NCBI GenBank assembly: GCA_034336665.1
Contig: CM067569.1
Coordinates: 22,141,820 to 22,205,819, forward strand
DNA: 64,000 bases
Reading direction: 5' to 3'
Source: Luscinia megarhynchos
Taxonomy: Eukaryota > Chordata > Aves > Passeriformes > Turdidae
The notes beneath the pieces are model-generated. The model was not told where the DNA came from. It ran no database searches and saw nothing but the letters and a program-made list of their open reading frames with translations. Every line of letters begins with the position of its first letter. Position 1 is the first letter of the stretch. A program made the translations under genes and the position numbers. Shown piece by piece: positions 12,451 through 22,167 of the stretch.

Positions 12451-14093
12451 TTTAATAAGCACAAACAAAGTGTGTGTGCTCTGATACTGCTGAACACACT
12501 TTTTCCAGAGGGAGTGGGCTTTAGCTAGAGGGCTACTAAAATGCAGATAGATTTCCTGTTTACACATGGTGATGGCATGTCAGCTTTGTGAGCTTGCACG
12601 TATGGTTTGACACAGCTACTTTCTTTCCTCTCAGTGTGCCTTTATTTGACAAGCTTTTAAATATAAAGGTCTCAATGTGTAAAGAATGCTCTGAAAACCC
12701 ATTTGATCCATGGAATTACCTTTTTGAAGATTCAACATAATGCTGATTTTGTGCTTCTCTGTTTGTGTAAGAAAATTTCGATATATATTGCCACCTTTAC
12801 AGGATTTTCTTAAATTTTCAGTCTTGAATGTTAATTGGAATGTTTATCCCTGCATAAGATTTTAACTCCTGATGCCTAAAAGGTTTGGAGGACTGCATTT
12901 TATCTTTGCCACAAGTTTAAAGTTCTTTTGATCTTTTTTTTTAAACTTTCTCCTGTGATGATGCACTATAGAATTTCAAGTTTACTTTTACAAGTACCTA
13001 ACAATCCTCTTTTCATGATGGAGAGCTGCTTTTGTGGTGGTCATCTACAACTATAAAATGCTTACTCTTAGTTTATCAAAGGGTTTTGTTTTTTTTTATG
13101 TGCTAGTTCATGTTAATTATTAGCCTTTTTCATAGAAATCAGTGCAGTCTTTTACAGCAAGGGAAGCTCTTGAAAACAAAATGGTGCTTAAAGGTTTCCC
13201 CACATATTTTTATGAGTGAGGCACTCTGCTCCTGAAGTTTTTGCCAGGTTTCTGGGAATTTTCCTATGTGTCCTTAGCCTTGCACAACAAGTATGTTCCA
13301 CAGATTCATATGCAGGAATTTTTCTAAGTACAAAAATTTTTTACAACACTGAATCTTTAGTTAAAGTTGCAGGAAGGTGACCTTGAAGTAAGGGGAGGAG
13401 AAAGCAGAAAAATGGTGAAAATCTGATTTTGAAGTGCAATAAATGTGAAAGATGATACAGTGGTCACTAAGATGCTTTTTCTGTGTGAAGGCCTGCATCC
13501 CCTGTATAGACATGTCCCAGAGGGGAAATGTATTCATGTATTTCATGTATTTCACTCCAGCAAATTAATAGTTTGTCAAGCAATCCTATTTTTTTTCTCT
13601 ACAAAGCAGAAGAGGAGGAGAAAACCAATAACTTAATAGTGCCACTTATTCTAATTTGTTCATCTCTGTTTTATAATATTAATTATCATTTTCTTATTAT
13701 ATTTTTGATGGCTTTTGAAGTGTTAGTGAAGATGTTATGTAGAAACGTTATGGAATATTATGCCAAAAATGTTAAATTCCATTCATTAGGGAGAACTGAA
13801 TAACCTTTCATATCTTTTCTGAGGTTCATTTAAATAGGTGATTTGTACCAGAGGCAAGTTCTTTAGCAAGAAATCCCAAGAGCCCTTCTGTGTTTTGGAG
13901 ACTGAATTTTGCAATATAAACTTCTAACTCCACTTTCTTTTCTTTTTTATTCCCCCACATTGTTTTTTCTGCATACTTTATGTTGACAAGGTACACCGAA
14001 TTTGATTTTCCTTTTCTTTGCTTAGTTGTGGAAGAAACTACCACAGATTGTTTTCAGCATGAGGATTATTGTAATTAAGGAGAAATTAGCTGG
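12451..14093. other. Non-coding AT-rich sequence
   Basis: No gene is supported. A small imperfect tandem duplication (ATTCATGT/ATTTCATGT units) lies at about 13530-13553. The frames over it translate to low-complexity His/Phe/Ser and are not gene-like. Confidence 0.6.
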
Positions 14094-14199
14094 TATACTT
14101 GCTAATATAGTATCTACTTAATATATATGATATGTTAATATTGATATATCTTAATAAATTAATATATATGATATATATCATCATATATACTTGCTAATA
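14094..14199. repeat. 14-bp direct repeat flanking an AT microsatellite
   Basis: TATACTTGCTAATA occurs at 14094-14107 and again exactly at 14186-14199. The 78 bp between the copies are almost pure A/T, including ATATATATGAT repeats and 'gatatatatcatcatatata'. The arrangement could be a local duplication or slippage event, or a short AT-rich insertion flanked by a target-site duplication. Confidence 0.85.
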
Positions 14200-16076
14200 C
14201 CTTTGTGTGCTTTGATTTCATGTAACTGTTATTGCCTAGTCAGGTTGCTGGGCTATTCTAGATGTGCTTAATTACTTGTCTAAAAAGAGACTTCCCTGTG
14301 GTAAAGCACTGTGTTTGTGCCCACTTCAGGTAGCTAATTTTTTGTCTCCTGGATGGGAAGGATATACAAACTGGTCTTTTATATTTGGGACAAGGAATGC
14401 TTGTAGGCTTGGGGACTGCTGGATATTCTTTTTGAGTACCTGCCTGTGTTAATGACCTGAATAAAAATCATGGGTTATGAACTATGACTTTTTTGTAAAA
14501 GTTTGCTTTAATGGGCAAAACCTTTGGCAAGCTGAGATCATAGGCCTGTTGTTATAGGCTGCCCATGAATGTCAACATGGGGGTAGAGATTGAGCCCAGC
14601 AGGCTAAGTAGAGGCCATACTGATATTCTGAAATCAGAATTTGGTTTCACTGACAGAGTGGTAATGTGCAAGATTATTTTTTATTCCATTTTTGGAGATC
14701 TAAGTAAAGAAGGGTGTTGAGGGTAAAAGTCAGGAGGCAAGAATTCATTCAGGGCACTGAAGATATTGTTTTTCTCTCTCAAACTAAATGACTTGAAGGA
14801 ACTGTTTGGCAGTGGCTTAGGTGCATAAATGGTTTGAAAAATATCAGAATGAAAATTCTGTTAATTTGCCCAATAATAGTCAAAACGGATTTAAAGAAAA
14901 TTTATCTTGTCATTCATGGGCAAGTGTCCAATTGTCAGGGCCAGCTCTGCTTAGAGATTCCCTTGCCTTTACATATGAACATATGTCCTAAAAAACCAGT
15001 ACTATACATATAATCATATTTTATGCAAAATGTTTTAAAGCTGGAATATATGCTTTCCACTGTGCTGCCTCTTACTTTACCAAAAGCATTTACAAGCCAC
15101 CTCATTTAACCTCTTCAAATTTCCTTTTGAAATTCTTCTGATACATAGTGCATACAAGATTTGACAGGGGCCTATCATTATGGTGTTGCATTATTTACTT
15201 TTACTCTCCCATCTTCCTTTGGTCATTGTTTGGTATTCCAATGGGGACAGCTTTCTGTGTCAATTTAAAAGAATATTTAGCAATGTTCCCTTATTCATAA
15301 TGGCTTTTCCAGGTAGATTTAATCTTAAAAAAACCTCATATTCAATAATGAGTTCTCAGTTTAAGTGTAAATTAGGTATAACTCTTACCCCACTGTGCTT
15401 CTTGCCTCAGTCATTATATCATTTTCATCTGCTAAACTGTATGGAAGCATATGCTGGGTGGACAGTAAACAAAAATGTTTTCAGAATTCATCTTGATGTG
15501 TTTATGCATTAAATTTTATAGTCCCTGTAAGCACAGTCTGTAGTCCATTCTTTGTTGAGAAACATACAGTAGAATCTACATAAACCAAAAAACTTGTTGG
15601 TAAATAAAATTGAGAATGTGGGAAATTATTTTAGATTTTGTTTAGTGCCCACATGCAGTAGAGTAATTCTACTTAGAATTTATTAGTAAGTCAAGAATGG
15701 AGGATGTTTTTTGAGATGCTGCATTCTGTATTGCCTTAATTTTATCCCATGTTTTTCCTAATATTTGTTGTGTGTTCCTTTCAGAGCTTAGAGTTAGATT
15801 TAATTTTGATTTGGCTTTAGGATTTGTGGTATAGAGAGAACAATACAATTCTTGAATTCCATCAAAATTAACGCTACAGTACCACACTGAAACAGTTCTT
15901 CAATAAATTTTAAGTACTGAAATAACATATAAATAAGAGCTCCTTGAATACTCTGAGGTGTAAGTATGCCTGTCAAGTCTAAATCCTTTTCCTGATAGAT
16001 TAACAGTTCGCCCAGTAACCTGAACCTTTATCAGTAATGTGCAAATTTGCAGGGAAATGATTGGATCAGCAGCCTG
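14200..16076. other. Non-coding AT-rich sequence
   Basis: No supported gene. The 110-codon frame at 15180-15512 (+) is rich in Leu/Phe/Ser/His, has no recognisable domain, and lies in ordinary AT-rich DNA, so it is treated as chance. Confidence 0.55.
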
Positions 16077-16165
16077 TGTAGCTGACACAGCCCGAGCGTC
16101 TGCGATACAGGCGCTGCGTGTGCACGGGCAGAGATAACCATCCTGTGGGGGGTACCGGGGATGCT
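16077..16165. promoter_or_regulatory. Small CpG cluster
   Basis: About seven CpG dinucleotides occur within roughly 75 bp (16091-16160), against long flanks with almost none. The cluster is far too small to be a classical CpG island. Overlapping minus-strand frames cross it (15900-16232, 16031-16261 and 16066-16278), but none has a recognisable domain. It may be an unmethylated regulatory patch, a remnant of a GC-rich repeat, or a conserved element. Confidence 0.35.
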
Positions 16166-16314
16166 GCAGCAGCTCTCCTTGCAGCTGATGGGCTGAGTGC
16201 TGGCATGTGTGCCTGTGCTGATACCAAACCAATCACATCCTTCCCACCCTGAGCAAAACACCAGCGTGGAAGTTTCAATTCCTAATTCACAGCTGTGGTT
16301 TGCACCCCTAGGGA

Positions 16315-16436
16315 AGGTATTTGAACTTTCTATGCAGGATACTTTTCTTCTTGTTAAGAGGGAAATAATGATACTGCCTGACTTGAGAAGAGGTAAAAGA
16401 GGACAGATACCTTAACTAGTCTCAAAGTGTTATGGA
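16315..16436 (-). repeat. Ancient MIR/L2-like repeat (antisense)
   Basis: On the + strand the segment follows the reverse complement of the MIR/L2 consensus: 'ttgaactttctatgca', a pyrimidine-rich middle, then 'gggaaataatgatactgcct', and at the end 'caaagtgttatggaaatgc'. The last block corresponds to the widespread 'aaagtgctatgaaatgc' part. Several blocks in the right order make chance unlikely, though divergence is high and the exact family is unresolved. Confidence 0.5.
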
Positions 16437-17423
16437 AATGCAGGTGGGAAGATTACTGCTTAGTAATAAGAAAACCTTTCAAATTATGGTAAAGGGAATC
16501 GAGGTATGCACTGTTTCCGTTTCAAAATCAGTATCAGGATATTTAGAGGACAGGCTATCACTATTATGTTAAATTGTGCTACCTACAACATAAGCTTCTG
16601 TCTTTGCTAAAGCTGCCAGTTTTTATAAACAGCTGAAGACAGAAAGGGTTTACTAAGAATAATGTTGAAGCCCAAAAGAATCCTGCAGCCTATAAATCTT
16701 AATAGAGGTTCTGAGATTCCAATGGGCTGCATGTGTCTCTTTTACCCAACCTCACTCCATCTTGGCTCCCCTGTGATGACTGCAATTTTCTTGAAACAGA
16801 GGCACGGTGACTTGAATTTACTCGTGGCACTATTTGCCTACAAACAGGAATACATGCATATAACCTATGCAAATCAATAAAAGCATGTCAAGACCCCTTA
16901 GATCGCAGTGCTCTGCTAAAATGCAATTTATCATGCTGCAAATGAGAGTAAGAGACTAGGTAACAAATAGTGTCTGATCATTTAACTAGCACCTGTTGTC
17001 ATGCATTTGAAAACTGCATTTTTCATTTGACGTACAGTAAATTGCATTTTCATATATATTGAATGGAAGAGGGGGACTTGGGGATGTACATAGGCAGGAT
17101 TTCATGAACAATGGAAGTTTTACAGCTGCTTGCTTGAAGGGATCATATCAGAGTCTGAAAATGTATTTGTTCTGTTTTTGGGAATGCAAAAATCTCTAAA
17201 TAGAGGGAAAAATACAGAAGGTGAGGTTTTGGTGCTAATTCATAGCATTGTTAAATGTATAATTACTAAAAATTATTTCTTAAAAAATATAAATCAGGCA
17301 GCCATTTTAAAATTTATTCTAAGGATGTGCCAGATCAGGTGAAAAATGGCAATATCTTTTGAGAAGCACTGTTTAAATTTCTTTTGAGGAGACATTATTC
17401 TCCATTGAAGCAATTTCTTTAAA
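16437..17423. other. Non-coding sequence
   Basis: AT-rich with no repeat signature. Short frames at 16662-16880 and 17130-17342 (+) lack domains and splice support. Confidence 0.6.
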
Positions 17424-17580
17424 AATGTTGGGGTGCTTATTTAGTGTTTTTGTTTGTTTTTGTGGTTGGTTTGTTCGGTTGGTTTTTGGTTTTTTTAATG
17501 GGGTTTTAAAAAGATTTTGGGTTGGGGTTTTGTTGATTGGCTTGGGTATTTTTGGGGGGCTGTTTGCTTTTGTTTTCTAT
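17424..17580 (+). repeat. T/G-rich low-complexity stretch with G-runs
   Basis: GGTTGGTTT- and GGGTTGGGGTTTT-like sequence covers about 150 bp. G-runs of three or more lie at 17500-17503, 17519-17521, 17524-17527, 17544-17546 and 17554-17559. The frame at 17425-17739 gets its hydrophobic, membrane-like translation from this base composition and is not credible as a gene. A non-canonical G-quadruplex on the + strand is possible. Confidence 0.7.
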
Positions 17581-19315
17581 TTGGGAGTTTCAGGATTTAT
17601 CCCAAACCATGACTTGAGATATGTACATGTAATGGAGACCTCTTCAGAGTCTGGAGGCTGTACTGGTGTGCAGAGCTACAACATGAATTTCGGTCTTGAA
17701 GCATTTCCCTTTCTAAAAGATCTAGGATTTTATAGCTAGTGTAACAATTGTCTCTTTTGCTCAGATTAATCCAGTTATGGTTTATGGTACATCTTGTGCA
17801 TCATAAAGAAATGGTCTTGGAGACGCACAAAAAGTATATATGGAATTTCCAGAGTAATAAAGATCTTTTGCCCTCTACTAAGGGCTTTGCAAATGTTCAT
17901 GGATTTTGCTGCCCCAATTGATGTAAACAAATCTTTGGAGCTTTTTTCCTATATATCTGTTTTTAATGATGTGTTCATCATTAAACAGTTCAGTTCTTGG
18001 CCCTAGTGGATATATTCATGTAGGTCTCATGACTTTTTTCAGCACAGAAAAAATAATTTCTTAATTTTGCTCACTACCTAAGCTATTTCTTACAACTTGT
18101 CTTGTGTTGTTATTGTCTGTTCATTAAGGAATTTGGTCCGTAGAAAGTTAGTGTGAGGTTGGTTTTTCTAGGTTCATGTGACATATTATAGTTGTATGGG
18201 TGCTCTGTCCTGAGGTTACCCTCAGGATTTTCATAAATTATAAATTACCTTATTATATTGTCTGTATGAATGAGAGATTCAGGAGACTTCACTTTCTCAG
18301 TACTTGGGGCAGATTAATTAAACTTCTTCTATGCAATAAGCATGTGGTGCAAATGCTACAAAGAAGATCCTGATCTTTTACCATCCTTCAACTTTCACAT
18401 TTTTACTAGTATCCTCTATGTTAGCTTCTATAGATTAATGTTTTTTTGTGCAAGGAGAGCTGTATACACAAGAATGTTTTTCATAGGATTATGTTTAAGG
18501 ACTTGATGTGCTGTGGTTAGACTGAAGGCTTTTATTTTTTAGTTTCCATTAAATAAAAAAAAATAAAAAAATTGCAGATTTCGTTGATATACTTTCTTTT
18601 TTTTTGCAACAATGCATTTGTTAGTACAAAAAAAAGAGATTATAGCCTTACTGATATTTTGAGGAAATTCAAATAGGAGGTTTTAATGCACAGTCAATTT
18701 TTACTGATGGAAGTGACTTAGTTGTAAGTTAGGTAAGTTAGGTGTAAATGCTTTTTTGAGAAAAATCTTTTAAATGCTCATTGACAGCAAAGAAAATACA
18801 AACCAATGTAAAGACAAACTGGTCTGCAGTGTTTCAGCTTGATTTTGCTAGCAATGAAATGTAAATTGTGTTATGGTGCAGAAAACTATGCCAAGTCATG
18901 GGTTTTATTTCAGATCATTAGTATGATGAGCATGTTGTGTTTATGTGAACAAAACTCTGATGAACACTAATCTGAATGGCTACTTAGTAATTTCAATCAG
19001 TTGGTAATTATTGTTTGGCAACAAAAATACCAGTTTCATCCAATAAAGCTGGTAGCCTTATATAATTATTTCCTAATTCTTTCCTTCCAGAGCCTTGTCT
19101 CAGTGTCATGTGTTAGTGTGATTATTCAGCTTTTGCTTTCTGGTTTTTGTGTCCCAATGGCCTCAGACTATGAGCAAAGGTATATGGGAATCTCCCTTTG
19201 CAGGCAGACATGTGTGCATGCTTGAGGTAAAAACCCCAGTTATGACAGCATAGGATGAAGGGTTTGTCAAAAAAAAAAAAAATAACTGCAGTCTTTTAGA
19301 AGGGGAGAGTCTTTA
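17581..19315. other. Non-coding AT-rich sequence
   Basis: No gene is supported. A perfect 9-bp tandem duplication (TAAGTTAGG twice) occurs at about 18725-18742, and short A-runs lie near 18548-18570 and 19268-19282. The frame at 19001-19225 (+) has no known domain. Confidence 0.6.
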
Positions 19316-19377
19316 GTTGGGCATTGATGATCCTTTTAGGACCCTTCCAACTTAGGATATTTTATTATTCTATGAAG
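19316..19377 (+). mobile_element. CR1 LINE 3'-end remnant (sense)
   Basis: The segment closely follows a CR1 3' tail: 'gatgatcctttt-ggacccttccaac', then 'aggatatt', then a terminal ATTCTATGA unit at 19368-19376. The 'gtcccttccaactcaggatattctatg' form is typical of a CR1 subfamily abundant in songbirds and relatives, which supports the bird assignment. About 60 bp remain. Confidence 0.75.
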
Positions 19378-19418
19378 TGTGTGAAAAATACATATTCTGG
19401 AATATCATGTTAACACGT

Positions 19419-19541
19419 TTGTGTTTTGGAGTGTTTTTTATGTGGTGTGTGTGTGGTTGTTAGGTTTTTTTTTTTGTTTTGTTTTTTGTTTTTTGTTTTT
19501 TTTTTTTTTTTTTTTTTGTGTTTTTTTTGTGTTTTTTTTCC
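19419..19541 (+). repeat. TG-rich then long T tract
   Basis: A short TG microsatellite (19439-19456) is followed by about 75 bases of T broken by single G (TTTTG-type units) up to 19540. It creates spurious poly-Phe frames (19421-19615 and 19426-19932). Read on the minus strand it is an A tract with occasional C, lying directly downstream of an AATAAA (see the adjoining segment). Confidence 0.9.
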
Positions 19542-19935
19542 CCTGGAAGCATGGCAGTGTTTTATTTTCTACCCTAAATGTCCTTTTCATTTGGATGATA
19601 TGGCAGGGGCTATGAGGGGCTGTGGCTGCTCAGGGGCACTTGGGTGGAAGGTTTATTTCTGCTGCCACCACCCACCCTGGGTGCATTTTTTCTCTTGGGG
19701 CAGCTGGGGCTGGCCAAGGCCAGGGTTTTGGCTCTCAGTGCCAGTGAGCACATGGGGATGGCAGCTGCCAAGGGCTGCTTCACACCCCTTCATAAACAGA
19801 GGAGGACAAAATGAATTTCTCCTGGATTCTCATTTCTTTCCATCTTTTGACACCCCACCTGCTTGTGAAGAGAGAGTAAGAGAAGTGCAAAACACTGATG
19901 CTGGTGCACTCCTCCTCTGGCTTGAAGGGTGACAG
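19541..19935 (-). other. GC-richer segment, possible minus-strand retrocopy
   Basis: On the minus strand this segment carries AATAAA (complement of 19561-19566), then 20 nt, then the long A-rich tract at 19465-19540. That is the normal distance between a polyadenylation signal and a poly(A) tail. A second AAATAAA-like motif lies near 19650-19660. The segment is GC-richer (19590-19790) than its flanks. No parent gene is recognised and no long minus-strand frame is present. Alternatives are a genuine 3' UTR end of a minus-strand gene next to a microsatellite, or chance. Confidence 0.25.
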
Positions 19936-20920
19936 TTTTTCTTCTTGCCCTAGGGCTGCTGGGATTATGGAGAAGCCTTGAAAGTCTTAAATTTTCCACA
20001 TTTAAACATCTGATTTGCTTAAGGAAGAGTGGATGATATATTTAGGAGGACTGCTGCTAGTGTGAGTGGAGGCCCCAGTAAATCACTGGTTTTTGTACCT
20101 CTCTAGACTCAGTGTTTTATTTCCTCCATTTATTTCCCCCTCCTTAGCATTTGAATTTGCATTATATGAAGTAAAGGCTATTGCTCTGTTAGGAAAAGGT
20201 CCAAAACTGGTGCTGCCTTTCTGCCAGCTTGCTGGCCATGTACTTCCCCTGTGCTTTAGAAAGGCCATGTGCCTGCTCCCAAAGATGGAACTGCATTCTG
20301 AGTGGTTTGCGTGAGGTGGGCTGGACAGAAACCTGAGGATAAATTTGTGGCAAAATTCAAATACTGAAATGAGGTTTTTGTGCTCTGCTCACCAAGAACA
20401 AAACAGGCAACTATTTTTTCCTCTTCTCTTATGGGGGAGTTTTTTCCTCAAATGATTGATTATGATTTTGTATTATTACTTGCTGATAAAACTCAATTTT
20501 TGTATGTTTAACTTTCATTTTGATCTATTTTCTTGTGTCTAGAAATATATTCCAATGGTTTTAAAATGAGAAATATACCAGCTAGGATTGTTTTGGTGCA
20601 AAGATTTCCATTTAGTTAACAGAGAGAAGGAGAGAGAATTTTTAAAATAAAGCATCTTTGAATTGCTTGCAAAGGGAGCAGAAAACACATATTTTAAATA
20701 TTTTGACGTAGGAGGTCAGAAGGGAAGTGTTTCATTTTATTGTTTAAATGTTTCATATTTGTCTTCTGTCTATACAGCCTGCCTGTTTTAAAACTTCAGT
20801 AAAAAGTCGTAGTTCTTGCAAGTAGCCCCTATGACATTCATTTGTAATACCACACAAATGCTGTGACTTTGCCAGCTGTGCCTCTTCCTAGTGTAGAAGG
20901 CCCCAAACTATTCTTGATAC
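19936..20920. other. Non-coding sequence
   Basis: No gene or repeat is supported. Overlapping antisense frames (20066-20314 + and 20083-20268 -) show no recognisable domain. Confidence 0.55.
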
Positions 20921-21265
20921 TTGTTCTGAAGATAAATTAGTGGCTTCTAAATAATGCAGTGAACCCTAATTCTCTTTGATTAGTAGCGAGTTAGATGATA
21001 GCGACCCATTGAAATTGGTCATCAGCATAAATAATGAGTGAATGAACTGATAAAATGCAAAGTCACCGGCCATCATAAATCAAATGAAATCCACTTTCTC
21101 TGGAAGTCACTGAAATTAGAAGTCCGTGCTCCTATTAATTATTTTGCCTTCTGAAGACGACAGTGTTATAAATCAGCCTTGAAAGGCACTTCACTTAGGA
21201 AGCTGAAAGAGTAAGACTGCCTGCAAATTGTTTTGTATACGCACCTAATTGTTTCTTAAGTAACC
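20921..21265. promoter_or_regulatory. Candidate conserved non-coding element
   Basis: The block is free of repeat signatures, retains CpGs (at about 20988, 21002, 21067, 21125, 21159 and 21241), and is dense in homeodomain-like ATTA/TAAT cores, TAAATCA and CATCATAAA motifs. There is no long frame. This texture resembles deeply conserved developmental enhancers. Confirmation needs alignment to other amniotes. Confidence 0.3.
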
Positions 21266-22126
21266 CACCTTTTGTAGGATGACTGCTGAAAAGCAGAGAG
21301 TGTACCCAAAAGTGGAGATTAATGAAAGCAGCAGATATTGCTGTAACAAAATTATTTGGTCAGAATAATAGCTGTGCCTTATGTGTTGGTCAGTCTGAGG
21401 CTGAACTTGCTGTTCTTGTCAGGCAGGGTTCCTCCAGTCCATTTTAACTTGAGGGGATTCTCATTTATTAGCTAGATATAATTGCATGGCAATAAGAAAA
21501 TTGTCAATGAAAAAGTCTGGAGCAAGAAAAAAATGGGCATGCAGACAATTTCAGTTTAAAATTGTGCTGTCATTTGTCTAAACAACATATTGCAAGAATT
21601 TGGAATGACATGTAAGTGTTTCCTGCAGAAAGTGTATATGTATTTCTGTTGTAGTTTATCTATGCATTTGTGTATATTTAGATATAAAAACATATCTATA
21701 GGGCTTTAAAAACCCACCTTGCTCTCTCCACACTTATTGAACACTCTTTGCACAATATCTTAATTTATCTTTGTTGTGCTGGAACCTCCATGTGTGTATC
21801 ATTTAATTATGCCAAATTGTGCCTTTGTTCATATAACCAGTAATTTAATGAAATAAAGGTAGATGTGCTTTGAATCAGAGAGAAGATGAATGGTCACAGG
21901 ACATTCCTTGGAAAATGCAAAACAATGGTATTACTCTTGTGGGTGTTGGAATATAGTTTCACCTTTTCATGTTTCCTGTGATCTAAACTGCTTATAGGTG
22001 TTGAGATGATATGGGAAACACATTATAATATGTAGGTGAGAAAAGCTGAAATTAGAAAAGGCTAAAAAAAGGATAAAATTATATAAAACAGAGAAAAACA
22101 GAAAGAAGAGTGTGTATATGTTTAAG
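21266..22126. other. Non-coding AT-rich sequence
   Basis: Nothing gene-like or repetitive is recognised beyond ordinary AT-rich DNA. Confidence 0.6.
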
Positions 22127-22167
22127 AATATATATATAAATAATATATAAAAGTATAGTGTATAAAA
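22127..22167. repeat. Degenerate TA/ATAA microsatellite
   Basis: Interrupted (TA)n with ATAA units. It has no coding potential. Confidence 0.8.

Noticed and set aside
17425..17739. 104-codon hydrophobic, membrane-like frame
   Set aside because: The hydrophobicity comes directly from T/G-rich low-complexity DNA (Phe, Val, Gly, Leu codons). No family resemblance or promoter context.
19426..19932. 168-codon open frame, the longest in the window
   Set aside because: Its first third is poly-Phe/Cys/Val translated from a T/TG microsatellite, and the rest has no recognisable domain. It is a composition artefact.
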